Source: Durusdinium trenchii (taxonomy: Eukaryota > Sar > Dinophyceae > Suessiales > Symbiodiniaceae). Taken from it: 64,000 bases of DNA. Within the stretch, counting starts at the first letter, position 1. Each line of letters begins with the position of its first letter. The notes beneath the pieces were generated by a model. It saw nothing but the letters and a program-made list of their open reading frames with translations, had not been told where the DNA came from and ran no database searches. Where the stretch lies: positions 54,887 through 118,886 of the forward strand of contig CAXAMN010001470.1 of assembly GCA_963970005.1 (NCBI GenBank). The letters run 5' to 3'. The translations under genes were made by a program, and so were the position numbers. Positions 10,728 through 21,511 of the stretch are shown piece after piece.

Positions 10728-12816
10728 AGGAATGGGTTTGTTTCCCACAATATGGAATTGATGCCCAGCGGCCCAGCTCCCAGTTCAAAGCTGAAGGCAG
10801 AGGTGACTGTGACGGCAAGCATTGCAATGATTTTTGGTCCAGCGCTCCCTTTGCTGCAACTCGACTTGAGGGGTGGTGGGTGAGGCTTTGAATTTCTCCG
10901 TGCTGCTTCTCAAAAGGCAATCAGGGCTAGAGTATTACAGTATACATAAGCTAGCGTGGACTAAACGGGAAGCAAGAGAATTGCAAGAGGCAAATTAAAA
11001 GAAGAGGAGCAAGCAACTGCACTCACTAGATTTTGCTGTTCTCTCTGAGTCTAAAGTCATTGCTCAGGGATCAAAAATTCTTCTCAAATGCACTGTCTCT
11101 TTGGCTGAGGAATGTGCTAGCTGCCGTGTCCTGCTTCACACGCCAGAATGCCAGGAGTTGTCCTGATCCCTACAATTTTGGTGCCATGCCTTGGCTAAGG
11201 TTACTTGGTGGATTGGTATATTTTCTTGCGACACTCTCGACGCCCAGCTATGTACGATGAAATCATTGCCCGAGTGTCTGCCATGCTGGCCTGCTTTGAG
11301 CTGGGAATGGGTAGTCTTGGTTATTCGGACTAGCTGAAGTTGACTTTTCTCCAATAATATTTATGTATTGCGCACTGAGATTTTTTAGCACATACACCGA
11401 AAGGGATTAATGTATAAATAAATATATATATATATACATACACACACACATATACACAGAGAGTGAGACAGGCAGTGCTGGTAAAATGGCAGCAGTAAAA
11501 CGCTCACTCCCACACAAGTCTTTTCGCTCCTTTCTTGTCCACCCGCCCTGTGGGCAAAGCACTCGACCGTTTCTGGTACCTGCTGCGTTCCATCGACTGC
11601 CTCAAAATCTAAAGTGTGCTGGGGATGTCCATGGCAGACCGCAGATGCTTTTGACCTTCTTATGATCTGGTTTGAGCACTGTTCCAGGTCAACCATTTGC
11701 TCATGGCCTTGGTGTTCCGCTCTGCTGTGACCTTAGGAAGGAAGCAGGGCAAGGAAGTCCAGAGAGCAACAAACAGGGCTGGGCTACGGATCTCAAGACG
11801 AGTACAGTAGCGGCTTTTTGGAGACTGCGACGATCTTGAGGCTACCAGCATTTTGGTTTGGGTGGATCCGCAGGGATCCCCAGCAGTAGTGGTTCTTTGG
11901 GTGAAATTTCATGCAATCTTCATTCTTGATAATCTTGATTCTTGATACTTGCGTAGATGACACTGTGAATCAGTCTCTGAACACCACTTGGATACACTAC
12001 AAACCTGCTGTGAGAGCTCCAGCCAAGACAGGACCCTCTTTGCATCTGATGTGGAGGGCTGCGCGGAACCTCATGACCCATGAACATGTTATGCAGCAGG
12101 TATGAAAAGAGATGTAGGGTGCAAGTAGGCTTGTCCCTTCTTTTTACTCTGCACTGCACTACACTGCAGGTGTAATTGGGTTATATACAAGACCTCTTTC
12201 ATCAATTGTTTGTCATGAAATCGTGTTTAACCTTTTGGAGAAAGTGGGTTGCATGGCCAAGCAAACGACTGAAACCCAGCCACAAAAAGACTTAGGCAGT
12301 TTCGATGAGACTGATGTGGATTCACTGCGAGCACAGTACTTCCAGCTCGTGGCCAAGTGTCTTCCTTCTGGCTTGCGGGCCTTGTGAGCACAGCGTGCCG
12401 AGCACAGCGTGCTGAGGGAAAACTTTCGCATGTTCGAGCTATTTGTCAATCCAACATGCAGTCTGAGGCTCAGATCGTTGACTGCATCTGACTTGTAGCA
12501 TGTTGGACCATTTTTGCATCCAATGGAACAGTGAAACACATCATGTTTTGGAGCCTGTCAGATAGCTGTTTATGCTGACAACATCAAATATTCTTTTTGT
12601 CTGGGGTTCTTGTGCCTGGAATGTTCTCTAAGATCCGGGTGCCTGGTTCTTTGCCTTCCTGCCGGGTTTGTCAGCAGCTGGAGCCCAAGGACATTGTTGG
12701 GCTTGCGGAGTTTCAATTGAAGCCTTATCAGCCAATCGACTTACTCCACAGCACCTTGGTGTACCTTATAGGTGCTTGCTGGCTCAAGAAACCAAAGGTC
12801 GTTTTGAAGTTGTGCC
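10728..12816. other. Non-coding interval upstream of the membrane-protein gene
   Basis: No supported gene. An AT then AC dinucleotide microsatellite lies at 11415-11460. A GC-normal stretch at 12597-12816 reads openly into the next gene but has no recognisable domain; it may be leader sequence or an intron. Confidence 0.4.
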
Positions 12817-13701
12817 ATGGCGGTTATTGGACATTGGATTGGGGCGTTTCCCTTGAGCTACTTGGTGCCTCATGCTTCGGTGACACTGCTTTGCAAGATG
12901 GCAATGCTTTCCGATATGATTGCTGGGCTGCTTGTATTGTTGAAGATTGAGTTCGCAACAACCTTCCCTTGGTACTTGAGCACACCGCCTCCTGCCACCA
13001 AGCAGCTCTTGTCTGACTGGAAGTCGAAGGGCCAATGGCTACCCAAGGTCGATGAGAGTGCAGCCCAAGGTTTCAAGGGATTCCCAGGCCTTTTCCCATT
13101 TTATTTGGACATCACATATTCTCACAGCGTAGAAGGCATGGCAATTGCCTCCATATTAGTGGTATTTTTCATGCGTTTGCGCTACAGGATCAGCCTTGGG
13201 TATGCAACAGCCATTTTTGTCGCTGCAATTAGTCATCCTGTTTTGGACATGTTTTTCCATGATGCATATCTTTTGGCAGGAAACCGGGCGGTGACCCGCA
13301 TCTCATTCAACTTCTGGCAAATAGCATACATAGGCCCAATCTCATTCCTATTGGAGTGCGGCCTTGCATATGCTGGCTACCGCATTTGGTGGTCAACTCG
13401 TGTCCCGATTAGTGATGATCCAGATGTTGTGAGCAAGATTTCGAAGTACACCAAGATGTTTTGGAGCCTGGCTTTGAGCCATAACATGACGTCTTTCTAT
13501 GTTGCATCGCCTCTCTTGATTTGGGCTATGTACAGGTTCGCCCCAAGTGTTGAGTTTGGGACTCCTGCTTGCTACTGGGCGTGGATCTTGTTTGCTTTGA
13601 CGATGTGGTCGTGGGCCTTTGCTTTGTATCCACTGCACAAGCTCGAAGGTTTGACACGCTTCAAGGGAGCTGTGGCTGATGAGTACCACAAGATTCCATG
13701 A
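12817..13701 (+). CDS. Multi-pass membrane protein, resembling YdjM/DUF457-type putative metal-dependent hydrolases
   Basis: An intact 294-residue frame without introns. The start is ATG at 12817 in the good context GCCATGG, giving MAVIGHWIG. Five to seven hydrophobic segments can be seen (for example around residues 18-45, 108-122, 130-142, 165-185 and 235-270). Conserved-looking polar residues sit next to membrane segments: His103 in SHSVEG, and His140, Asp144 and His148 in SHPVLDMFFHD. This HS...HPxxDxxxH pattern resembles the integral-membrane YdjM/DUF457 group, a bacterial family annotated as metal-dependent hydrolases on weak grounds. The family match is made by eye and the substrate is unknown. 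A single exon and a bacteria-like family would fit transfer or a retrocopy. It has no operon-like neighbours; transposon-rich DNA lies on both sides. Confidence 0.7.
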   Translation: MAVIGHWIGAFPLSYLVPHASVTLLCKMAMLSDMIAGLLVLLKIEFATTFPWYLSTPPPATKQLLSDWKSKGQWLPKVDESAAQGFKGFPGLFPFYLDITYSHSVEGMAIASILVVFFMRLRYRISLGYATAIFVAAISHPVLDMFFHDAYLLAGNRAVTRISFNFWQIAYIGPISFLLECGLAYAGYRIWWSTRVPISDDPDVVSKISKYTKMFWSLALSHNMTSFYVASPLLIWAMYRFAPSVEFGTPACYWAWILFALTMWSWAFALYPLHKLEGLTRFKGAVADEYHKIP

Positions 13702-15730
13702 GATTTTCCACGAGCTGCGTTAGCGTGGAAGATATTCCGTAAAGGCAATGCCTTCTGGGCCATGAAGGAGTTAGTTGCAGGGTTTCTCACTTGTTCAGTT
13801 CGAGCGCCGTCTGTAGTAGCCTGCAAATCTGTTGGCACTGGTCAGCTTGAGACATGAGCAGTATTTCTGAAAAAATCAACACAGGGACGAGTGACGAGTG
13901 CACGTTGAGTCCAGAGATGTTCGTGAAAGTCCATACCCATACCACGTGCGACCAAGGTCGGATGTTTGGTGGTACTGCCCAACCTCACCATTGTTAGGTA
14001 GGACACCTGATGTAAACCGATGTGACAGGCGGATTGTCAAGGAGTGAGAAGAGAGTTCTTGTACCCTTTGAAGTTGATGAATGCCTTGAGTGAGCCGTCT
14101 TGCAGATAGAATGCAATGCAGGGTGTCTTTTCTGACTCAGGATGCTCGAAACGCCACTAGAGTGTCAGTTTTACAAGTGTACCAGATCCAGCTTTTTGTT
14201 CCACAACAAGCCGACAGTGCTGCTACAGGTCCATCCTTATGGTCCTTTGCAGACGCTGCAGATCCAAGGCCCCTCGAAGCAACAATGCTTCTGAAATCTT
14301 CTCAATGGTCCCAATTCTTGGTCATTTGGAGTTCGATTCCCTAGAAAGAAACTCTTCACAATAATCTCAACATCATGTAAATGTTCTTCCTATGTTTGAC
14401 TAATGGTGCTGGAGACATTGCACCTGCCTTCATTACCTTTGGGGGCTTTGAAAGTGCAAGCACCCCTGAGAATAAGGACAACGCTGCAACTGGTAATGAG
14501 CAGGACAACATTCTTAGGCACCCCAATATGTTTGGTACAAAAAAGGGCTACTCAACTGTATAAAACTAGATCTAGAAGACCTTTGAAGTGCATGTGCAGA
14601 CTGGTTATCTCTACGACGATGTGGTCAAGGCATTGCGGGCCAACAACTGCACCTGCGCACAGATTCGAAGTGAGGGTCTCGTATTGTCAAGAGTCCAACC
14701 GTAACAAGCCTCGATGCACGTTCAGAATTATTTGCGGAGCGGAGTAATCATTCGTTCTCTCGAGGTCGTTTAATCAATCATTTCTTGTGTGCATGGAGGG
14801 GCAGGTACAGTTACTTTTTTGCCGTGGTTGCATCTTGAGCAGTTTATAAAATATGAGCCATCCTGTACAAGACTATTGAGTTGCTATTGCTTCACACCTG
14901 CTTAGCGCAGCTTTTTGTTTCACATGATTCCACTACCAGATTGTTCTTCTGAGGAGCTCTCTTTTCTGGCCCCAGTTTCTCATTCTCAACTCTTAAGTGT
15001 TTTCAGGCACGCTTGCATCGGCGGATCGTGGCCTCCTACCAGCCTCGAGTGCACAGTCTTAGTATTAGTATTAGTCTACAGCTTTGTCGCCCTTTCCTTT
15101 TCGCAATTAAGGGTTATGAATGGCTCTGGCTCATCACAGCACGTTCCAAAAGAACGCTTTTTCAAGTAAGAACGCAAGACAATCTCTACGCCTTCGCGAG
15201 GGCCGCAATTCTGCCAAGGTGCACCCAGGCTTTCAGACAGCCTTCAAGTTGATGGATTTGACAGCCAATTTCAACGAACAGGGGCGACTCGGCACTGTGA
15301 AACTGGAAATGAAAGGGGGCACGACTGAAAGTGGAAATTCACCCAGAAGATTAAATTCATCCGTCAATGTGAACTGATGTGATGTGTTCAACTGCCGTCT
15401 GCAAGAATGTGGTTCAATATGTATTCCTGGTCGACATATAGTGGCAGCATCGGGGCAATTCATCTTATGCAGTTATACAACTCAAATTGGAATGGGTTGG
15501 TTATTTTGGATCTGGCCTGGCTGTCACTTGTTTTACTGGAATCAAATCTGACATTGGAAAGTATTGGAAAGGATTCCTTTTTGTTGCAATCCGACGTCGC
15601 ACTTACATCACTGCAGGCTTTCTGACAGCTCCGAGAGCCACGCCTCAACGGAGGGGCACACCATCATGCAGTGTACATTGAGCAAAGAACACTTGCAAGA
15701 TTGACTGAACGTCTCTAGAGACAGAGAGAA

Positions 15731-15761
<31 letters not shown>

Positions 15762-16013
15762 GCGAGTGAGTGTGTGAGAGAGTGACAGAGAGACGGAGTG
15801 TGAGCAATGGAGACAGAGTAAGAGCTACTCACTCCTTGTGTCTGGTCTTTGCTAAACCTCATGCACGCCTGATGCCAATCAACATCCCTTGTCGCGATGT
15901 GTTGTGCGTCACTTGGCGAGGACTTGGCTTCAGAACCTGAGCCTGAAGAGGAGAACTTGGCTGTGACGATCTTCGGCAAAGAGTATGAAGGTGGAAGTGA
16001 CACTTTGTGGGAG
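13702..16013. other. Non-coding interval with a GA/GAGC microsatellite
   Basis: No supported gene. An AG repeat passing into GCGA and GTGA units runs from 15715 to 15795. Several 60-110 codon frames occur on both strands without recognisable motifs. Confidence 0.45.
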
Positions 16014-16117
16014 AGGACGCTACTAGGGGCTCCTGGCATCGCTACTAGGAGCAAGGACGCTACTAGGGGCTCCTGGCCTTACTACTAGGAGCAAGGACGC
16101 TACTAGGAGCAAAGGGC
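16014..16117. repeat. Dispersed CTACTAGG-type repeat, copy 2
   Basis: The same alternating units as at 10615-10727, with three CTACTAGGGGC/GGAGC alternations. It lies about 260 bases left of the split-repeat element. Confidence 0.9.
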
Positions 16118-16375
16118 TTTCATGGAGTAAATCTATCGCTTCGCGACGATAACCGCCAGCAAAAGTTGTTGTGAGAGACAGTGTGAGCATGGTCTATCGA
16201 TCCTTTTGGTGCGAGACAATTTCAGGTAGAGGTGTCAGAAATCGGAGAATTATGTGGTAAGGGCATGTGTCTAGCAAGAGCCGAAAGAAGTGTGTATACA
16301 TGCCGTGATACAATTTCACACACACACACATCATGATTTTGAACTCATTGGAATTGTACATGTTTTTTTGGGTCC

Positions 16376-16511
16376 TATTCATTCATTCAAGGTAGGCAGG
16401 GTCGGTGATGAGGAATTATTTGATGTCATTCAGTTCACTCACTCCTTTCAGCTTGAGGCTCAAGCCGCTCGTGTGAATCAGGGTCGCTGATTCGCAAGAT
16501 TCTTTTTTTGT
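16376..16511 (+). repeat. Split direct repeat A1
   Basis: 136 bases starting TATTCATTCATTCAAGG and ending in the T-run of GATTCTTTTTTTGT. It repeats as A2 at 19045-19192. It holds a perfect palindrome of 7-base arms, GCTTGAG-G-CTCAAGC, near 16451. Confidence 0.92.
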
Positions 16512-16520
16512 GTGCGAGCC

Positions 16521-18842
16521 ATGGCTGACGCAGATGCTCGACGCGCGGTTGAGCAGGAGAAGCTGAATACCTGGTGTACCAGGATGGGGATTCAGAGTTC
16601 CAGCGACTTGGCTTTTTGGTTTACCTCCTACGAGGAAGCACTTCGTGAAGCTGGTCGCGCAGTGGCAGATGGGTGGGATCTCGCCCGCCGTGAGAGCGAA
16701 CCGGGGATGGCAGCTCTGGTTCGGCACCTTTTTGCGAGGGAGACAGTTCGCCAGTCTCGCCCGCCACAACCATCCAGTGCTCCGGCTTCTTCATTGCCTT
16801 CATCTTCGGTGGCCCGTCCGAAGCCGTCTTCATTTGCTGGGCCTGTCAGGCCTAAGAAGCGGCCAGCCCAGTCGACTGATGCTACGGGTGGAGTCGCTGC
16901 CTTGTTTATTCGTGACCTGCTGGGTATCATGGTGACATTGATGCCTCCACCACCTGCACGACGAGATGAATACATGGCCAATTGGGCCTCTCGCTTGGAG
17001 AAGCTGTGTGCCCGCACCGAGGCGGCTACCATCAAGCGCGTGGTCCACACCTGGAAGGACTTGGTGCGCTATATGGATCATTTGGGGCTGAAGTTTCCCG
17101 ACCCCCATGCATTGGCCACCTTTATCCGGGAGCACCATGGGCCGACACGTGTTTTCACATCCCTGGGCTGGATGATCCGAAACCTTCGTGTACCACTGGA
17201 TTTGCGGGAAGCTTCCAAACCGGCTCCGGTCCGGAGCACCCGGCTGGGACAGGGGCAGTCCCAGGCCGCCCCGCTTGAGCCGGGCATGGTGACCCACCTG
17301 TTGGGGGTCCTGGAGTACACGGCCGAGCATGCTCACTGGCCTATCCTGATGGCCGCGGCGGCCATGGTGTTTGGGCTTATTCGGTTTTGCCACGTGCAGC
17401 GGAGCTACCTTATCGGCGCCAACTCCGCCATCATCATCTTCTGGTGCTTCAAAGGCAAGACCGGATCCCGGGATGGATTCACCTGGTCGATCCCTCGGCA
17501 TTTGGGCAGCCTCGATCTTCATGCCATTTGGACTCGTCAGTTGGACAAGGTCCGCCCACGTCATGGCGAAGGGTATCGTCGTTGGCACTTTTTGGCCTTC
17601 GACTCTGACACAGGTGTCCCCGTGTCAATTGGGCAGTTCCTTCGAGTGGTTCGACCCTATTTCGATGGCGTTTTGGATGTGCAGAACCTCAGCTCGTACA
17701 GCTTCAGGCGGGTGGTGCCCACCTTAGCGGGGATCGTGCGGCTCACTGACACCGAGCGCCTTGCCATTGGACAATGGACGGACGCTGCGAGTGGTGGCTC
17801 TACAGCGCAGACTCCATTGCGTTACGATGCTCGGGAACAGAAGCAAGGCCATCAACTCCGGCTTGCTGCTGCCTTGTTCCTGGCCAGCGCCTCCGAGCTT
17901 CTTTGGGAAGAAATCAAGACCACATCCGCTGTGGAGCGCTGGTCCGAAGCTATGATCGCCGCGGACGAATTGCTGTCAGAGAACCGCAGGGTCATTCGTG
18001 CCTCGTCTGAAGACATCCCTGGCATGCCTATGGTGAAGTCGTTGTTGCCGGCGTCCCTGGCGGTAATCCGTACAGCTGGACAGAAGATTATTCGTGCTTT
18101 GCGCAAGCGGGCAGCTACAGCTTCGACGGGATCTTCGTCCTCACAACCGCAGCCGAAGCCTTCGGTGTCTCCACGCTTGGCGTCCAGGCCGGATGAGCCT
18201 CCTTTGCAGAGGCGACGCCTCCCTCAGAAGAAGGCGGCGCAGGCGGCGCCCGAGCAGGTGACTCCTGCCCCTGCGGTACTGCCTGTACCGGCCAGTCAGG
18301 CCACGGTGGAGCCACCATCCCCTGTCAGGGTGCCGGGGACTCCGGCGGTGGCTGTCAAGAAGAAGCCGCAGCCACCGGCTGCCAAGGCACGCCCTCCGCC
18401 GCCAGCGGGGCCGCTCAATGAGGTCTCCGATGCGGCGGAGCTCTTCAACCTCTGGTCCGAGCACCCTACCAAAATCGCCCAACTGGAGCTTCTCACAGTT
18501 TACGTTGGCTTCATCTTCGTTGCCAGTCAGGCCCGCTCCTGTCAGGGGCTTTGGTTTGTGGACAACATTGCGGCATTGATGGCCCTGATCAAGGGCAGGA
18601 GTGATAACCCGGAGTTGGATGCTATGGCAGGATGTATCCATGCCCTCCTCTATTCACTGCGCAGTGGGTGCTATTTCGAGTGGGTCCAGTCCAAGGACAA
18701 CTGGTCCGATGGTATTAGCAGGCAAGGGATTTATGATCAATGGTATCAGGCTCATGGATTTCGGGTACACCGTGTCCCAGTACCCCACCTCCTACTCCGC
18801 CTACCATATGTCATTATCAATCACGTGTTCCAGTTCTTCTGA
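16521..18842 (+). CDS. Tyrosine recombinase fused to a partial RNase H domain
   Basis: 773 residues from ATG at 16521 (context GAGCCATGG); the stop lies 25 bases before repeat B1. Residues about 120-240 resemble a core-binding domain. The catalytic domain shows Arg288 in LIRFCHVQRS, a FKGKT lysine segment, SFRR with Arg396/397 in place of the HxxR box, Trp near 419, and the presumed nucleophile Tyr435 in LRYDA. A proline- and alanine-rich linker (about 540-635) leads to an RNase H-like tail: Glu656, Asp681 in WFVDN, and Asp730 in NWSDGISR. The first RNase H strand with its aspartate is not seen and there is no reverse transcriptase. In DIRS and Ngaro elements the recombinase is separate from the RT-RNase H protein, so this fusion suggests an internal deletion that joined the two. 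The frame is intact. Confidence 0.9.
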   Translation: MADADARRAVEQEKLNTWCTRMGIQSSSDLAFWFTSYEEALREAGRAVADGWDLARRESEPGMAALVRHLFARETVRQSRPPQPSSAPASSLPSSSVARPKPSSFAGPVRPKKRPAQSTDATGGVAALFIRDLLGIMVTLMPPPPARRDEYMANWASRLEKLCARTEAATIKRVVHTWKDLVRYMDHLGLKFPDPHALATFIREHHGPTRVFTSLGWMIRNLRVPLDLREASKPAPVRSTRLGQGQSQAAPLEPGMVTHLLGVLEYTAEHAHWPILMAAAAMVFGLIRFCHVQRSYLIGANSAIIIFWCFKGKTGSRDGFTWSIPRHLGSLDLHAIWTRQLDKVRPRHGEGYRRWHFLAFDSDTGVPVSIGQFLRVVRPYFDGVLDVQNLSSYSFRRVVPTLAGIVRLTDTERLAIGQWTDAASGGSTAQTPLRYDAREQKQGHQLRLAAALFLASASELLWEEIKTTSAVERWSEAMIAADELLSENRRVIRASSEDIPGMPMVKSLLPASLAVIRTAGQKIIRALRKRAATASTGSSSSQPQPKPSVSPRLASRPDEPPLQRRRLPQKKAAQAAPEQVTPAPAVLPVPASQATVEPPSPVRVPGTPAVAVKKKPQPPAAKARPPPPAGPLNEVSDAAELFNLWSEHPTKIAQLELLTVYVGFIFVASQARSCQGLWFVDNIAALMALIKGRSDNPELDAMAGCIHALLYSLRSGCYFEWVQSKDNWSDGISRQGIYDQWYQAHGFRVHRVPVPHLLLRLPYVIINHVFQFF

Positions 18843-18867
18843 GTGCTTTGGGAATGTTGAATGCATT

Positions 18868-19043
18868 GGGAACGAATACCTGGCAGAGGTATGCACCAGG
18901 GGTGCGCGCAGCGTGGGCTGCTGTGACAGGGTCACGTTAACCAAAGCACTTTTGAACCCAGACATTTGAAGCTCACGTGAAAAAGAAGCGAGCTGTGTCC
19001 GCCTTGTCACACATCAAGTCAAGTGTAACTGATGCAGCCGAAT
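18868..19043 (+). repeat. Split direct repeat B1
   Basis: 176 bases from GGGAACGAATACC to GCAGCCGAAT, identical to B2 (19903-20078) except A/G in AAAGC(A/G)CTTTT. It contains the short inverted repeat GTGAC-AGG-GTCAC. It abuts A2. Confidence 0.95.
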
Positions 19044-19044
19044 A

Positions 19045-19192
19045 TATTCATTCATTCAAGGTAGGCAGGGTCGGTGATGAGGAATTATTTGATGTCATTC
19101 AGTTCACTCACTCCTTTCAGCTTGAGGCTCAAGCCAAAAGGAGTGTCGCTCGTGTGAATCAGGGTCGCTGATTCGCAAGATTCTTTTTTTGT
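19045..19192 (+). repeat. Split direct repeat A2
   Basis: 148 bases matching A1, with 12 additional bases (AAAAGGAGTGTC) after CAAGCC. It starts one base after B1 ends, so B1-A2 form the joined unit expected at a circle junction. Confidence 0.95.
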
Positions 19193-19902
19193 CCCACCCA
19201 CCACACCCTGTGCTCGGTACGAGTGGTTACAGGTACTTGTGGCAGCTGTCGGCCTGTGTTCCCATGGTTGCGGTGCGTCCATGTGATTTCCCTGGCCTGT
19301 GCGATGTCATCCACGGAATGGCCTACTTGTAGCAGCAGTCTGCAGGAGTCTACAATTTGATTTGATTTGATGCTATGGTCTCCAGTTGATACCGATGATC
19401 CATGTTGAGCATATATTCAGTTGTCATTTTGGAGTCTCGGGGCACCGCGTGGTCGCTGCCAGCTGAGTGCCACGGTTGCGCTGCCTGTCTGTCATTTGAT
19501 GTGACCACTGGTCACCCTGGCGCAGTCTGCTGTGAGCCAGATGAGTTGCAGCTGTCGGCATGGCCAAATGCTCTGGCAATGAGCGCATGGACTGGTGCTG
19601 TCTGCGGGATACCATGGTGTCCATGATGTTTTCGTCACTGCTTTGAGTCTTTTGTGGCTGCAGTCTGCAACATAGCCACCACATTTGCAGCAGTCGGCCA
19701 GGCAAAATACTTCAGTCATGAGTCCAGATACCGTTTTCCAGTGACATTGCGGAGCAATTGGAAGTCACTGTATTTGCAGTGTAAGAGTGTCCACTCTTTG
19801 ATTACTGCACCATTTACTTTTTGAGCCCTACTCCAACATAGTCATAGGACTGATGTTCAGTATCCTCTTGACTATTTTAAGGAGCCTACCAGGTACAGGT
19901 AA
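19193..19902 (+). other. A2-B2 spacer of the split-repeat element
   Basis: 710 bases between A2 and B2. Short frames occur but no domain is recognised. In described Ngaro/PAT elements B2 usually follows A2 closely, so a spacer this long is unusual. Confidence 0.7.
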
Positions 19903-20078
19903 GGGAACGAATACCTGGCAGAGGTATGCACCAGGGGTGCGCGCAGCGTGGGCTGCTGTGACAGGGTCACGTTAACCAAAGCGCTTTTGAACCCAGACAT
20001 TTGAAGCTCACGTGAAAAAGAAGCGAGCTGTGTCCGCCTTGTCACACATCAAGTCAAGTGTAACTGATGCAGCCGAAT
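19903..20078 (+). repeat. Split direct repeat B2
   Basis: The second copy of B1 with a single substitution. The match ends at GCCGAAT (20078), which marks the right end of the element. Confidence 0.95.
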
Positions 20079-20084
20079 TAAGTT

Positions 20085-20580
20085 ATATTCAAACATGCAA
20101 TCAATTTGTCATTTGTTATTTTCATCCACTTCATTGTATTGCAGTGCGTTTTATCGCATTGCGGTATATACTATTGTACTGTATCGCATTTGATTGACGT
20201 GGACTCTACTCTATCAGATTGCATCGCACTGTATTGTGTACATACTGTGTCATCCAAGTCTTATTATTTTTGGACTCCCTGGAATTTGTGCATGTTTCAG
20301 GGCGTCCTATCATATTCAACAATATATACCTGCAATTTACTTCTGGTTATTATAATGTTTCTCTTTTTTCTGCATCCAATGCATTGTATCTCACTGTGGT
20401 ATATTCTAGTGTGCTATATATATCCTACTCGATTTATTTTTCGACCCCTTGAAATCGTACGTTTTTAAGCGGGTCCAACTTATATCCAACAATGACTGTC
20501 CATTTTGTTATTTCCTTATTTGTGTTCATCCCATAGTCTATTGTTTTGTATATATATATATAATTTGTGTCTTACCGTAT
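20085..20580. repeat. Diverged tandem repeat at the insertion site
   Basis: Two and a half diverged units of about 170-225 bases. Landmarks are TATTCAAACATG / TATTCAACAATA / TATCCAACAATG, and GGAATTTGTGCATG / GAAATCGTACG followed by GGxGTCC. The 40 bases left of A1 (16335-16377) are a further piece of the same unit (GGAATTGTACATG...GGGTCC). Confidence 0.65.
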
Positions 20581-21500
20581 GTCATTTTTGCATCATTTGC
20601 ATCACCAGATTCCTGAAAGGCCTCCTTCAACAGTTTGGGTAATTTCTCACTGAACGTGTACCACTTCATGTTCTATACTTTGCACTCCCAGATCATACGG
20701 CAAAGCACTTCCAAATCAAATGTTGCAAAATCATTTGTTTTCCCTGTGTATCTTTGCATGTTTTCTCCCACCACCACTTCCCCTCCGGACACACTTCATG
20801 ATGCCGGATATGCGAGCGCGCCCCAACACAACAACGCCCCTCAGCACCTTCGGTGTGGACAGATTCGAATATATATATATATATATACAGATACAGTACA
20901 CCTGTTGCAAATCATTCTTACAAAGGTTGCTGACCAACCAAACACACACCCGTCGCAAAAGAGGTTGGTATCACCCCCGGTCCAGCACATGGGACCTCAA
21001 AATGTTCACTCCATCCGAGCCTAAAACACTATGTTTGGAGTAGAAGAACCAAAGTTTTGTTTTGCCATGTTTGCCCTGTGCCAGACATGGAGTACTTCAA
21101 GCGCTTGAAGAAGGAGAAGAAACGGGAGAAGAAGGACCTTTGTGTTGCAAATTGACGCAGAGCTTTGTCCTTGAAAACAATTACAGTTTAATGTAGCAAT
21201 CTGGACATGCTTGCCCTGGTCCCAGGAGAAGAAGCCGGGAGCATAGTCTTTTGTGATCTTTTGTGGGTAATTATTGCTACTTGTTTGGAGAAACACACTC
21301 TTTTTCCATTACTTTTGTAAAGATGCGTAAAACCTGGCCTTGATTTGCTGTATGAATCTGCGGATTCTCGACATCATGAAAGCATCAATCCATGTCACAA
21401 GTTTTATGACCGTAGTTAGTTGTCTCATCATGTCTGAATTGGACATATCGAGGCGCTGCAAAGGGAGTGTCATGGTCGCTGATCATAGCCATGTGACACA
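20581..21500. other. Non-coding interval with TA microsatellite
   Basis: No supported gene. A TA repeat lies at 20868-20890. The segment at 21085-21150 reads as a lysine-rich peptide (MEYFKRLKKEKKREKKD) on the plus strand; it could be an exon end but cannot be confirmed. Confidence 0.4.
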
Positions 21501-21511
21501 ATGCCACACCC

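Larger units (their letters stand above)
16376..20078 (+). mobile_element. Tyrosine-recombinase retroelement with split direct repeats (Ngaro/PAT/DIRS-like)
   Basis: About 3.7 kb in the order A1 (16376-16511), ORF (16521-18842), B1 (18868-19043), A2 (19045-19192), spacer, B2 (19903-20078). The A1...B1-A2...B2 plan is the split-direct-repeat design known from Ngaro and PAT elements, in which B1 and A2 abut. B1 and B2 differ at one base in 176; A2 has 12 bases absent from A1 but otherwise matches closely, so the insertion is young. The flanks (16335-16377 on the left, from about 20085 on the right) belong to one diverged tandem repeat, which supports these ends. There is no reverse transcriptase domain, so it is probably non-autonomous or an internally deleted derivative. 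Confidence 0.85.

Noticed and set aside
16451-16466. Dinoflagellate spliced-leader relic (GGCTCAAG inside the A repeat)
   Set aside because: Only the last eight bases match; the rest of the leader is absent and the phrase is part of a palindrome.
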